From: Ecdyonurus torrentis
Lineage: Eukaryota; Arthropoda; Insecta; Ephemeroptera; Heptageniidae
DNA length: 64,000 bases
Reading direction: 5' to 3'
Assembly (NCBI GenBank): GCA_949318235.1
Contig: OX439127.1
Coordinates: 22,116,174-22,180,173 of the forward strand
In this document: piece after piece, positions 38,432 through 52,765 of the stretch
Layout: the number at the start of each line of letters is the position of its first letter
Numbering within the stretch: the stretch's first letter is position 1
Made by a program: the position numbers and the translations under genes
Notes under the pieces: generated by a model
Seen by the model: only the letters and a program-made list of their open reading frames with translations
What the model was told of the DNA's origin: nothing
Database searches by the model: none

Positions 38432-39744
38432 TTGCTTTACCACGCTAACCCACAAGTTTTCCACTCATTGGAATGGTACTTATAGGTATAGGTGGAAGGA
38501 TAAGTCAAACAGGCTTTTTCAGCCCACAATACCAAAGTATGGTACCTGATGAGTCCTGTACAGTGGAAAAAAGATTTGGGAGGAGGTAAAAAAGTAGATC
38601 ACCAGGATTTGGAAGGTAAGCGGCCCAAAATAAAAGGAACTGCATTGGCATTCACCTGAATTGACAAAGGGAAACCACAGAAAACCTACGTTCTAGGTAG
38701 CCGATGAGATATTTCCAAATTTAATAAAGTAACTTTGAAGTTAAAAAAAAAAAATTTCAAAGCTGTGAAACTCCTCTCACCTCCCGAATCACACACCACC
38801 TAGTAGCTGCAGCTAATTATTATTTAATGTCAAAGCACCTATAATCACGGCAGCTATAATATAAATTATATAATATCCAATTCTTTTGTTATACCAGTTA
38901 TAGAGAGAAAAGTTAGAATATAACTTTTCTTTAATTAAATTTCTTTCAGATTTCTTAACGCCTTCTTATTGTACAACGCTATAGCCGTGCTGCTATATAA
39001 AAACATATAAAGTGATTTAATTTTTATCAAAGAAAATTTATTTTTATATCACAATTAAATTTCACGCATTTAATTAACATAAAATAACGTGGATTTTTTT
39101 TTCTTCGCTTGTTTTATAAATTTTTGCTTTAGGATTAAAATTTTCATTATATCTAAAAGCAGGTAAGCAAAAAAGTTCCTTCTTTTATCTCTTTATATCT
39201 GTCTAAAGCTTGCTTTTTAATTCTCATCCCCTTCAAATTCTTTCAGGCTATTGTTTTTAATTTTAATATAATAAGGCAACACAATTTTTTTTTCATGCCT
39301 ATATTTTTTTCTTTAAAAGTTGGATTGTGGATTGGGAGTGGGCTTTGTGAAAACATTGAGGAAAAAGCTATCATAATATTGCTTAAGCCTAGGACAGCCG
39401 TCCCTTCTTAGCGATTTTCTTAGCGCAGCGATAAGAGTTTGGACTGTGTTAACTTTATGGACGCTATCGCAGAGATAAGATAAGAATTGCGCTAAGAAAC
39501 GACCGCTATCTTGAGCTTTATAATATAGAATTATATACGTATGTCTTACTACCTTTATCTTGGGCGAATGAAAAATATTATTAATTTTGTATAAATTATA
39601 TATAATTAGCTACAATAACTATAAATATAGTTATAGATTGATTTATTTATTTTACAATGATTCAATACATCTTGTATGCCCATAAAAAATAAAACAAAGA
39701 AAAAAGCATATCAAGGTGACTGTTTGATTTTTTTTTTTCTGATA

Positions 39745-40083
39745 TTAAGGGAGTAGGGGACCGACGTCGGCCATTAGACTCAAACTTTTCTCGTTAAAAA
39801 AATCTTAAATTTTGCACAATGATACTTCAGCTTGAGACAATTTCAAATATATAAAAAAAAATTGGGGGGTCACCGTCCAAATTAATTTTATATGATTTTT
39901 TGAATTTTTAAGCCCATAAGGCCCTATGTTAATTTCAATAATTTTTCTTTTTTTTGGGACGGTCAAACATCATGAAATTTTTATCACGGCTAGGTGTGAC
40001 CCTTAGCTACACAATGACACCAAATTTAGACCCAAAACAGGTTCTAGTTTTTGAGATATAAGGTCGGTACCCTACTCCCTTAA
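39745..40083. mobile_element. TTAA-flanked MITE
   Basis: A 331-base unit (39749-40079) is bounded by TTAA on both sides. Its terminal inverted repeats are GGGAGTAGGGGACCGAC and, on the complement of the right end, GGGAGTAGGGTACCGAC, with one mismatch in 17. TTAA target sites suggest mobilisation by a piggyBac-like transposase, but the GGGAG terminus is not the usual CCC start, so the superfamily is uncertain. There is no coding frame. Confidence 0.7.
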
Positions 40084-40903
40084 CATAGAATTGATTTTAT
40101 AGATCATATTCAGAATTTTACATAATGATAAAAAGTATTCAAATTGTGTATTACTAAAATATATTATATTACATAAAAAAATGAATCATGCTTTTATAAT
40201 AGCATTTTAATGAATATTAATGATATGATCTCTTTTAAAAACATTCTTTCCACATGAAAATTCATATTTGAAATTCAAAATTTTGGAGTGTACACTTTTT
40301 ATTTTTTTTCCTCTGGTACAATATTTTAATAACAACTTTAACAGACAAACCACTCTGAAAGTTATAAAGTGACTAAAAAAAAAAAAAATAATAAAAAAAA
40401 AAAAAACGTATAGAGAATACAAAATGTCACACAAAGTATTCTATGCAGAGTTTTATTTTTATAAACTACAAATATGTATGTATTTTTTTGAAATGTATGT
40501 AATATATTCAGAGTTAGAACTTTTGTATACTAAAACAGTAAAATGTCACTTTGTAAATGGTGTACTTTTTTTTTTTTTTTTCAAATGTAGGGGAAAAGAG
40601 AGAGTGGGATAAAGAGGGATTGTAGATTTCCCAAGAGGTATTTAATGTGATCTAGCCTGAAATAACAATAGACGTGCTATAAAGAATGCATACTACTTTT
40701 ACCCCAACATACAATCTCAAAAGCAAACTAACTGGCTCTTTTATTTTTTCTTTGTAACCAAATTTTTATTGTTCACATGTAAATATCATTGTATTGTATA
40801 ATAAGACAATAAAATGACAGCAGTCAAAGTAAATAAGTAATTATTTATTTTTAAAATGATTTTATTTGAAAATAAATAAGAATAAATTTACATCTGAAGA
40901 AAC

Positions 40904-40935
<32 letters not shown>

Positions 40936-41993
40936 GTTTTGAGATGAAATTATGTTGTAATGTATAGTATAATTGTCTTTTTCCATAACCCTTGTGTTAG
41001 TAAAGAAAAATATTTAAATTTGAAAATTCAACTGTCAGAAAAATGAATATACAGTATATCATAATAGTCTGCTATGAAATAAAATTTAGGTGACCGTTCA
41101 ATAAACATTTACAAAGTATAATTTTTTATACATTATAATAAATAGTATTTGGGAAATAATTATTGCTGAGTATCGGGTAGTTTAACTATATACAAGTATG
41201 AACCTATAGAAACATTTTATTTATTTTATCAGACAAGTCAAATTGACAGTAATTCGGGAATATAATACGGTATAAAAATTTGTACTAAACAACTGAAAGT
41301 TCTCAAACTTGTGCTCAAAAGTTATATTTTGAACATAGGTTGGAAATAATTAACACAAGTTGTACAAATAATACATTTTCAACTCGATTTATTTTAATAT
41401 TAATAAACTATAATATTAAACTACATTGTATTTATCATGATTTACGTATAGAAGTCTCTTTATACAAATTGATTGAATTGATTTTGAAAACGTTTAGCAA
41501 TATAGTACAAAATTAAATTAAAATGTATGAATTAAATTTAATTTATTAGGAATAATATTACAAACATAACAAAAAAAAATGTAATGTATCATAATATTTT
41601 TTATGTAATTAAATTTCAGCAATATTTATAAAAAGGTTTTAATCTTAAAATGGGAATAGTCTTAGAAGAAGAAGAAAAAAAATTGAACATTGGATCTCTT
41701 TATCTATTTCGTAGCAAGATAAAAAAAAGAGACGATACAGACTATTGTCTGTTCTTAGATCGCACCTTTTCATTCAGTTAGTCCAGAAATACAATACATA
41801 GAATATGTCTTGTACTCCACTGACTAGTCTAGGCAATCAACATTTTGCCCTTTTTTTACTAAAGGGAGCTGTAGTTAAGTATAAGATGTAAGGGGGAACA
41901 TGTATGAAGCTGTCTATGTTGTTTGATGAGAGGAAAGTAACTTACAAGATTGGGGTGAAGGAAACTAATTTTTATTGCCAAATTAGAAGTGGC

Positions 41994-41996
<3 letters not shown>

Positions 41997-42053
<57 letters not shown>
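41997..42053. repeat. Poly(T), about 57 bases
   Basis: The longest pure homopolymer run in the window. Its length in the assembly may not be exact. Confidence 0.9.
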
Positions 42054-42055
<2 letters not shown>

Positions 42056-42813
42056 AACGATATAACACAATTTGAGTTAGGTAAACCCCATGTAATATCA
42101 TTAGTATCCCTATCTATGTATGCATAAATAAGTATAATAACATATAGGGGACATTTATACATACTTTAAAGTGATTAACACAAAGCTGATAAGCAAACAA
42201 GTCATTAATACTCTTGTGATATAATAAATAATTTTCATGTTTTATTTTACAGTTTGTATACAAAGTTAATGATAAATAATGATAATTCACTACTTTGTTA
42301 CAATAACAAGAGCAGATGCACTTTTTATATAGGCCTATGTATTAACATTATAATACAAATAAATTTAGCTTTATTGATATTATTCTTTAAATAGAACTCA
42401 CATAACATAATTTATTATCATTAATATTTATTTTATGGAAATAATACATAGGTTAATTAAATATTAATGCATTTTTCAATACTTTAGTGTTTTATTATTG
42501 TTGTTTTTAGTATTTTAAATTTGATACAAATCGTATAAGAGCAAATTTTGACAATGATAAATGTTGCAAACTTTTTTTTCTCAAATATTTTTTAATTATT
42601 CTATACAAAAATCATATAATGTACTATATACATATATGCTTTGTATGAGTTTAATAGAATTTATGAATCAGTGATATTTCAAAAATCTGCTCGGTTACGA
42701 GCAATAAATTTATATCAATAAGAGATAAATTCAATATTTATCACATCACCATTCCCTTAGAATGAAAGAAAAGGAAAAAAATAATAGTTTCAATAAATGC
42801 TTTATTCAATATT

Positions 42814-42817
<4 letters not shown>

Positions 42818-42886
<69 letters not shown>

Positions 42887-42897
42887 TATATATATAG
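42818..42897. repeat. AT microsatellite
   Basis: AT repeats with one phase slip near 42880. Confidence 0.95.
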
Positions 42898-43730
42898 AGT
42901 ATTATTTGGCTATAAAGTTTATTATGGATTATTTTTTACTATAATAAGAATTAAAAATCTTAAAAACTTACATATTTTTATTTCAATATTAAAAATATCA
43001 ACTCTACCTAAAATATATTTAAAAATATGCACAAAATATAATTTGACGTAAGAGCTAGTCGACAGTCTTTTTATTACAGCTCCTCCGTATATTTTAAGTT
43101 AAAAATTAGACGTTAAAATTAAGTTATTGAACACAAATAACAGTATAATATACAAAGTGAAAATTGGAATCTTTTAGAATTATAACTTACAACTTAGATT
43201 TAAATCTACAAGAGGTTAACACAATTATATTGATTTTTTTAACCTTTCTATTGTATTTTTTTTTAAATTGAGCAAAAAAACGTGAGAGGCGTATGAGAAA
43301 CTACTTATTTTTTAAATAATAATACACATTAACTTATATTTTATTGATTTGAACTCTTTGTTAAAGTTTATTTCCCAGTCCAGTGTAAGAAAGAAAGAAA
43401 GAGTTTGCCGTGTGAGCTAGCAAGCAGCCCAAAGTATTGAGCATGCATCACAGATCGCGTGTTCTTTACTGCGGGGGTGCTAGAGTCACGGGTCAATCTC
43501 ACGCAAACGACTTACACGATATAAGTAGTCCTTAAGATCAATACTTTGCAGCCACATATTTGTATTCATCCTGTATAATCTTTAGTGGCACTTTCATCAA
43601 CTAAAATTCCTGAACAGAATTTTAGAACTTTCTATAGAAGTAGGTGTTTGCCTCAATTTATTAGAAACAAATAAATTAATGTTTTTATTTTTATTTGCTT
43701 GTCATCTGCATAAAATTGGCTAGTATGTAT

Positions 43731-43926
<196 letters not shown>

Positions 43927-44454
43927 AGTACAAACTTTTTACTATTCGTTTAGAGAAGAACTTTAAATTGAACTAGATTATGTAGAAAAAAATTACTTTT
44001 TGTAAATTTAATTATACTAATATTAATAAATTTAATAATATAATAGCATTGTTCATTGCGTGTAAAAATTCCCTCTAAATATAGAAAAAATCAAGCTGAT
44101 ACTATAATTTAAATATAATTTGCAATTTAGTTTCCACAAATTATGTTGTAAAGTATACATATAGTTACTATAATATAATAATATTGATTTAACTTATGAA
44201 GAATGGTAGGCTATATTTAATATTTATTAATGAAGCGGTAGTAAATAATAATACTAAGGTGAACGTATAATCAGAATCTCAATATATACTAGGATACTTC
44301 CTAAAATTAATATAGAGAAAATATTAAGATATTTTTCTAGGAATTATGTCTCAAATCTTTAGCTTCTAATTTTATAACAGTTCATATTTTTGTATTTCTT
44401 CGATAAAAATAAAGAATAAGATTAAGAAGTTCCTGAAATAAAAGAGCGTGGTGG

Positions 44455-44580
44455 TATTTACCAAGTTTGTTGATCGAGCGGTTAAAACCACGCCCCCTCC
44501 CCCGCACGACACGCCCCACCAAAAAGCCCCACCCCTGAAAAGGCGCCACAGAAGCGCAATTGTCAGAGAGCTCTCGACAC
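44455..44580. promoter_or_regulatory. GC-rich island with clustered GC/CACC boxes
   Basis: It contains CCACGCCCCCTCCCCC, CACGCCCCACC and GCCCCACCCC within about 50 bases, in sharp contrast to the AT-rich flanks. Such motifs are bound by Sp/KLF zinc-finger factors. There is no coding frame. A regulatory role is only a possibility; it could equally be the remnant of a mobile element. Confidence 0.25.
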
Positions 44581-44655
44581 ACTAAATGGAGAACAAAAGA
44601 TATTCACAATTAATTGAACTGGATTCACAGTATATAATTTTACTATACAATAAAA

Positions 44656-44659
<4 letters not shown>

Positions 44660-44747
<88 letters not shown>
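44660..44747. repeat. AT microsatellite
   Basis: About 88 bases of pure AT repeats, just after the GC-rich island at 44455-44580. Confidence 0.95.
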
Positions 44748-44750
<3 letters not shown>

Positions 44751-45090
44751 ACTTTACTCATACTCTATACTGTATAATGTCTGTGACATATTAGGTCAAC
44801 AATTTATTGCTTGAACTTTATGTATATTTTGCATACATAAATAAACCTTATGTGTTTCCGAAGATATGGCCCAAATAAATAAATGAAATCACGAAGACAA
44901 ATAAACACTTTTCTTCTATCTTATTTCATTGTACCCTTTCCTGAGTTAAAAAAAATGCAAAGTGGTGTGGATTGTTATTTATCGGTAGTAAGATGCTCCA
45001 AAATTAGTGATAAATAATAATAAAAAAAAAATAATAATAAATAATACTCGAAATATAAATTTATAAATGATCATCCTATCCTAACGACTC

Positions 45091-45168
45091 AGCAGAGCCC
45101 CTGGTAGTTAGGCAACCCGTTGCGTAGAAGTGCTTAACAAAAAGCCTACCTTCAAGTTTGCAGGCGCT
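45091..45168 (-). repeat. Dispersed repeat, copy 2 (ChT-ChAT interval)
   Basis: On the minus strand this reads CGCCTGCAAACTTGAAGGTA, GGCTTTTTGTTAAGCA, GGTTGCCTAA and CAGGGGCTCTGCT, matching the copy at 25177-25252 with few differences. Confidence 0.55.
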
Positions 45169-48048
45169 ATAAATTCGTGCAGCCTTGGCATTTTCATAGT
45201 TTTCAGTTATTATATTAGCTAGTTTCAATTATGCTATGTTCAATTTTTTAAATTCTGAAATATTGACTGTATTGATAGATAAAATGTGAAAGATGTATGC
45301 CATGTGAGAAAATTATTTGTGAGAAAATATTATGTTATAGTTCATCGTAATTATAATTTATTTGTTAAAAAATTAAAATGCAATAAAAATAATACAAGTT
45401 TTATTTTATGGATTTTAATGACGTATTGCTAAATTAAATATTTTTCAATTTATTTTTATAAGACTTGCGTTTTAAAAATTCGATATCGATGAGTTACAAA
45501 AGCTTAAGCTAAACAAGAAGGTTCTAGAATGTGTTTTTGAAATTTTGTAGATAACTGAAGTTGCATTTTATTTTTCTTCAAATTAATGTGTGTCATTTTA
45601 CGTTTTTCACAATGCACATCTCATAAACTAATATTCTATGATTTCATACCATGAAAATTATTCGTCCAGTCTTTTTATTAAATAATTCAGTTTATAGCTA
45701 AGTAAAAAGTCATGTTTCTAAAACAAAGTCATGTAAATAAATAAGTAGGCTTTCTAACATCATTTAATTTTAAAACCATTTGAGAAAAAAACAAATAGAC
45801 AAACTTTAAAATGACCTGAAAGAGTAAAAAATCAGTATTTTTGAATATGAAAAAATATAACCATACTAGAGATGTTAATCATAATAAATTACGGCACAAA
45901 ATATGCAAATCTAACTCATTTAAATTTGACCGTAAGAAAAACAGATAATTTAGATTTAAATACTAAACAAATTTTGTGTTTTGAGTAAATTTGTCAAACA
46001 AAATAAGTACACTTTTTAAGTATGCCTGAATAAGGAGCAATTTTTAATAAATGATTTATTTTTTATATTGAAATTTTATTTTACCATCTAGCTTGTGTGT
46101 TTGCTTAAAATACACCTACAATATGTAAATTATGATGGAAATAAATGGGTTACTATTGTTATTCGTATTGTCATGGGGATTTTATTTATAGAGGGCAGCG
46201 TTGAATTGTATTAATTTAATTTACATTTTTACTAGTTTATTTTTAAATATACCCAGGACGAATACAATATTATATCATTCAATAGTGAATAAATATTGTT
46301 GAAACACTGTATAACATAACAAAAAATAAAATAATGGTAAAAAAGAGTACATAATATTTCCGCTTACGTATTCTGTGTGCGTGTCTTTTACTTATTAAAC
46401 TACAAAGTTTTATTTCGTTTTCTTCTCTCTATTGTTGAAATTTTATTAAGATTTTTAAGTGAAGTGGGAAGTGATTACGTCAGTGCACAAGTTAGCGCGA
46501 TGCCGCATGGAAATGACCCGTCAGGACATTTTATCTCTTTGAAAACCATCGTCTATAATAATGCCATGTTTATTTTTGTAAGACATGTTTCATACTTCTC
46601 TATTTTTTTTTTTTTTTTTCAAGATCGATATTCACCTTGGTTTGACCTCGTATATGCATAGTACTATGTAACGTAAAGTAATTTTTATACGTTTTACAAT
46701 TCCTATTCAAACAAAGATATACCAGTTAATAAAATGTTTTCAGTCTTATGAATAGTTTATCTATAATTATATTTATCTTGTTCATAAAACTGCGCATACC
46801 GTTTGGAGATCATTAAATAATGAATGTGGTAAAAAAACTTTTTGACTTTTACTTCCATGTCTTATAAGATTGTCACCCACCAATGAGTGACCAGATTAGA
46901 TATGCAGTAAAAAAAAAGCCCATTAAGTTTGCTTATTGTATTTGATTAATTTCAGTTTTAGAAACAATAAATATGGTCATTTATATTTTGGCATAGTACA
47001 ATTGATAACCTATTATAAATTGCTGGTTGTAAAACAATAATTATATATTGCAATTAAATTAAAAATATATCGTTGTAAAATAAATAAATATTCACCTTCG
47101 TTCAAAAATATTAAAAAGAACTAAAAATTGAAAGGGCGAGGTATGATTGTAATGTCTGTTGTAATGATTAAATCAACTACTCGTAATATTTTTTTTTATG
47201 ATATTTTTTATTTTAAGTTCATAAAAACATATACCTTTAACAGCTTTTATTTTCCCATATTGTTTTGTCGTGTTACACCTTTACCATACCTTGCATGCAA
47301 TTTGTTGAGCAGTAGTTAGCTTCTCGGCCTGTATTAGAGGTACAACAACGTTTTGCCAGAGGATATAGAAAAAGTGACATAATATAAGATTGTAATTGTT
47401 AGGAGTTTCATAATAATGATCATTAATTTTATAAAATGTAGACATATTTACTCTTGTTTCATTAGAAACAAACATTATATTTAATACTGCAAATTAAAAT
47501 ATTTGTAACATTAGGCATATAAAGTTTTTGACTATCATACAATTCTTTATGTCACTGACATTACTTACGTGTAAATATTTTCTATTTCACGCTCTGCTAT
47601 TTTATACTTTTATTTTTATTCATAATTTGACAGTAATTTTGATAATAACCTTTATCTACTAAAGTGATATTGTAGTAATTTTACCTGTTTATACAATTTC
47701 CTTCTTTTAATAGTTTCCTTTACGAAAGTATTCATCCAATCTGACGTTCATTATTCATTAAAACATTTTCTATTCAATTTGAAACACCAGTTAAATAATA
47801 AGTTTATGAAAGTTACCTTTCTCTCTCTAAATTGAAAATATAATAGAAAGGAAATTGTTTAGATTGAATCTGTAAATTACGTGTATCTGTGTTTGTCGCT
47901 TACTTAGACAAAAGATATTATTAGTGTTTAAATCTTTTTGTATAATCTCCATGTTTTGTTTTTGCTAAAGACGCAAGGAAAATAAAGCAGGCTTTTTTTT
48001 ACTGATTAATACGTTTAAATATATATTTCAATTTGTCGATGTCATCGT

Positions 48049-48161
<113 letters not shown>

Positions 48162-48745
48162 CATTACAAATATAATTTTATCAATAAATTACTTACTACG
48201 TAATACTATCATTTACTACTCACCACTCTTAAGCACCACTCCTATATTACAAAGGATTGCCCTTTGATAAAAGGGAAAACAATTGTATATCGTATTTCCA
48301 GCATTTCATTCACTATTGTGGTTTGTATGAGTGAATATTAAATAGTACTTATAATCACTTAAAACAAGCTCGCATTATTAATAAATTATAAATTTACATT
48401 GATAGAGATTCCATGCAATATTTTTGTAATTAACAACTTGTTCAAATAATAACAATAAAAAAAGTATTGCAGTAATTTTTTTTACAAATAATAACAATGA
48501 AAAAAATAAAAATAAATAAATAAAGTTTTGCAGTAATTTTTTCTTCTTCTAAATATTTATACTTTTAGGTATTGGAATATAAACATTCTAAGAATATAAG
48601 AAGAAAACAGAAAAGTGCAGAGTCTGTTAAAATACTAATTTTTTGTCTGGTTCAAAGCATAATATATGATATGGATTCAGATTAAGTTAATATAGCCCTT
48701 TTTTTAATTACTGTGTAGGTATATTTTATATTTTGCAAACATCTT

Positions 48746-48746
<1 letters not shown>

Positions 48747-48821
<75 letters not shown>

Positions 48822-48857
48822 CTCTCTCTCTCTCTCGTCTCTCTCTCTTGTCTCTCT
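48747..48857. repeat. CT microsatellite
   Basis: CT repeats with CCCCTC and GTCTC interruptions at the right. Confidence 0.95.
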
Positions 48858-49181
48858 AAAGAAAAACGTACGATCAATGTTATTTATGATAGAACATAAT
48901 AATATGATGTTATGGATAACACTCAATTTTATGTTATTTAATGCATCCTTGTCTGATATTTCAACAAAAATCTTGAATGAATGCTTACTTTCGGAATAAT
49001 TATTTTAAGTTAAAACAAAAAACTTAGATTATTTGAAAACTTTGCGGTTATATATATATTAATACTAATTCTATAATTTTTAAACCATTTATTGAACCCT
49101 GAATGATATACTATGATATATAAAACATTGAATTTTCTTAAAAGTTTTAAATTTAAGATTTTTGTTGTTGTTGCTATATTG

Positions 49182-49714
49182 TAGCTCGTTCTATAAACTA
49201 CACATAAATATTGAGCCAGCTTCGAAAATGTTTCTTTGTTAAAAAACAGCTGGTTATGTCGTCGTTACCTGTTTACTACGTTTATACATATGAGCTTGTT
49301 CTGTGAAGTAAAGTGAATCTCAACAACAGTGATTGGCTGACCAACAAAATACGACACATTCATTGGTTGATCTTGTTTTTTGAGCTAACAAAATTGACAA
49401 AAATTGAGTCACATGAAGAGCATGGTGGAGTTTGTGTGGAGTTTCTTTCATTCTTATCAAGTTCAAAGTTCTAAACGAAGAAATAACAATGATCGACCAT
49501 ATGTATAAACGTAGTAAACAGGTAACGAAGTCATAATCAGCTGTTATAACAAAGGAACATATCGACACAAAAGTTGCGCCGGAAGTCTGACTTTGCAGAA
49601 CGAGCTATGGTCGATCATTGTTATTTCTTCTTTTAGAACTTTGAACTTGATAAGAATGAAAGAAACTGCCCAAAAAAAGTTCCAGTCTCAATATGCGACT
49701 CACTTTTATCGGCT

Positions 49715-49756
<42 letters not shown>

Positions 49757-49836
49757 TCAACCAATGAATGTGTCATATTTTGTTGGTCAGCCAATCACTG
49801 TTATTGAGATTCACTTTACTTTACAGAAGTAGCTTG
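49182..49836. mobile_element. Compound inverted-repeat element (two nested foldbacks)
   Basis: One pair of arms is 49182-49290 and 49498-49607 (TAGCTCGTTCT ... AGAACGAGCTA, with CGTTACCTGTTTACTACGTT shared). A second pair is 49292-49505 and 49604-49836 (sharing TGATCGACCAT, TTCTTTCATTCTTATCAAGT, and CAACCAATGAATGTGTCATA in complement). The two pairs interlock. Look-alike reading frames on opposite strands (LWSIIVISSFRTLNLIRMKE) come from the inverse copies and are not genes. Confidence 0.6.
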
Positions 49837-50704
49837 TGTTATCGTGCTACAATTTCTTGAAAGTCAAAGTTCAGACATTGTCTTATCGACAGGCAGAATG
49901 TTTAATATTCTATATAATATATAAGTTTCTATTACCTTCCATGTCTTAAGAGTTTAAATTATTTTAGATACCCCTAAATATACATGTATTTTTGGTCCAT
50001 ACAAAGCAAATTAATAATATGCATATTCACCAGTTTCGTTGTTACTTTAGAATATACATTTTATGAACAAGTTCATATAGTACGTATAGTTCTCAAAAAT
50101 TGCCTCTCTTACCATATAGTAAATATAGTAAATATTCAGAACAAAAGCAATAAGTATTTTGTAATTCTAATTTAAATTTAGACTAACACATTTTACTTAT
50201 CTTCAATTTTATTTCCAGTGGTTATGCACAAAAAAAAAAAAAAAAAAAAAAACTATAAAAATTATTAAATAAAAAATAAAAGAGCGTGTGTTGTTAGAGG
50301 AGTGTTGTGTAGACAGCAGAAATCAAGTGAAGGACTTAAAACGAGAAAGTTGTACATCTACAAAGAGGACTTAAATTGTTACTCATTCTAACCTTCTTAA
50401 ATTAAATTTTCCTTAGGGTGCAATAGTGCAGTAAATGTTTTATGTATATCTGCAATTTTTAGTATGCATTTACAGTATTATCTCATTCTTCATCTGCAAC
50501 AAATTTTGCTACAGCTAGATAAATATTTCAGACTATACTTCAGTCTATATTATTGACTGAAGTATGTGAATGGATCTTACCATAGCATGAGGGTCTTACC
50601 TTGCCTTACCTTAACGTAGCACGCTAGTCAATCACAGGGGGCGTGGAAAAAGGCGCGCTCCTAATAATTTCATATCTTTTAACTTTGCCAAACCATCGCT
50701 TCTT

Positions 50705-50746
<42 letters not shown>

Positions 50747-52448
50747 AAAAATTACTGCACTGAAGTCAGACAAATTTAAAACAGGGATAATATACACTTG
50801 CACGTGTTTTAAGACAATAATAATAATAAATCGCCCGTATCAGCCAATTGTTTTGAAATCATGTATATTTATTTTTAGATACATACTTCCAATCCATTAT
50901 AATATATACTGTAACCATTTTTTCTCTATTTATTCTCTTGCATTTATGATTATAATGATCCAGCTTTATGTAATTTTATGTATGTTTCGCTCTTAACCTC
51001 AATCCGAACAATTGAATAAAAAAATCTTGGTATTTGAGTGATATGGTGTGTTCACACGAAGCAATGTTTGCACTATGCAATAAATTTGATTGCATGAAAA
51101 ATAAATCGTTTTAATGCAATCAAATTAACTGTAAATTTAAACTATGGCAACGTTTGAACCTAACTTTATAAAAGTTAGTGAGTGAAATAAAATTGAGATT
51201 GACATTCTCTGTAAAATAATTAAATGCAACTTTCAAAAAACTTTTAATTAGGAAAAACTGAAAAACAATAATACTTAATGAAATAAACATTATATTTATA
51301 TATATAATAAAGTTTGCCTTCATAAAGAGTTTTTATTATTTATTTGTTGTTATATAAATATATATAAAATTAAAATATATATTGTTTTGTAAATACATTT
51401 AAAAGTCAAAAAGTTTTAATGAAGGAGTAAAGAGCTAAGGGAATAAGAACCGTTCTATCTGTAATGTGCTTTGTGCCTTTGGTTCTTCAATATGATAATT
51501 GGCAAAATTAAGCAGAAGAGCGTTGACTGCTGCCCTCTTGTCAGTAAGGCAAGAAGCGCGCGCCGCTTAGTGACTAGGTCATCAGGTGACCTCGCTTAGT
51601 ATCGATCGTGGTGCCCTCCCTCTCTCTTCTCCGTTTATCTCGCTCTCTCACTTCTCAAAACATAATATACTAAAACTTTTTCTCTCTCTTGCTCGCTTGT
51701 TATACCACAATTAATTTTGAGACAATTTAAAAACGTCATGCCTAAAATAATAATAATAAAGTGACTGAAACAAATAAAGTATGTATGTTTTAATATTTTT
51801 ATAAAAGGATTAAATTTCTTTTAATAAGAACGTTTACACATCAAAGTGTTCACTTTTTTTTTTATTTCTTAATTTCTCTCTTTATTATTTTTTAATAAAA
51901 AAAAAAGAAGTTAAATAAATTATTTATTCTGTAGCTTATGTCATACAGTTATTTTAATAGTGAATGTTGTATCATTTTTTTTTAAACAGGATAAAAAATA
52001 AAAAAGGGTTATGGGGGTGAAACATATAAATTTGCTAAACATCATTATATTTTTATTATTTTTTTTTTTCGTCTAATTTTCAACAACAACAAATCTTCCT
52101 CACATTTTGCGATACACTTGTAGAAACATTAACATTTTGGGTGGTTGTTAAAATATTTTATAGAGTATTGTAGGAATTCACTAATCATTGTTTACCTACA
52201 CAAGGTGTGAGCTGTTAACTTTTTTTTTATTATTTATTATTATTAGTTTTTTTTTTTTTTTTGATAATGAAGATTCATTGTAAAATTTTCATAGTATAAT
52301 GAATTCATTAAAAGTTGTAATTTGAAACACCTTGTGTTGGTGGACTTGATTACGGGGAAGATGCTTCGTGGCTAGGCGTGGTCAAATTGAGTACAAAACT
52401 TGAGACAGCTAAAGATTCATACAAATTTTAACATAAATAAATTCAATA

Positions 52449-52481
<33 letters not shown>

Positions 52482-52728
52482 TAAGTTCAAAAGTATATAA
52501 TTATTTTATATTTATAATAAGTTCATCCTTAATTAATATAGTTTTTATTAAACATAATATTAAAATAATAGTCTTGTAATAAAAATTAAATTATAACCAT
52601 TAGCTGACTCAATATACACACTACCATATTGATTCATTATATTAATTTATTAATATATAATGAAACAATCTTTACGGAGTTATTTTTATTTCTAAAAGAT
52701 AGAGAACAGCAATTACAAAGATAAATTT

Positions 52729-52765
<37 letters not shown>

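Noticed and set aside
38350..38720. GC-richer patch at 38.4-38.7 kb as a gene fragment
   Set aside because: Stops in all frames and no motif; perhaps an old repeat, but I could not define its ends.
39390..39515. Inverted AGCG/CTTAGCGC motifs as a MITE
   Set aside because: The arms are short and imperfect, with no target duplication visible.
49320..49832. Two similar predicted proteins on opposite strands (SIIVISSFRTLNLIRMKE)
   Set aside because: They come from the two arms of an inverted repeat and lack coding character beyond it.
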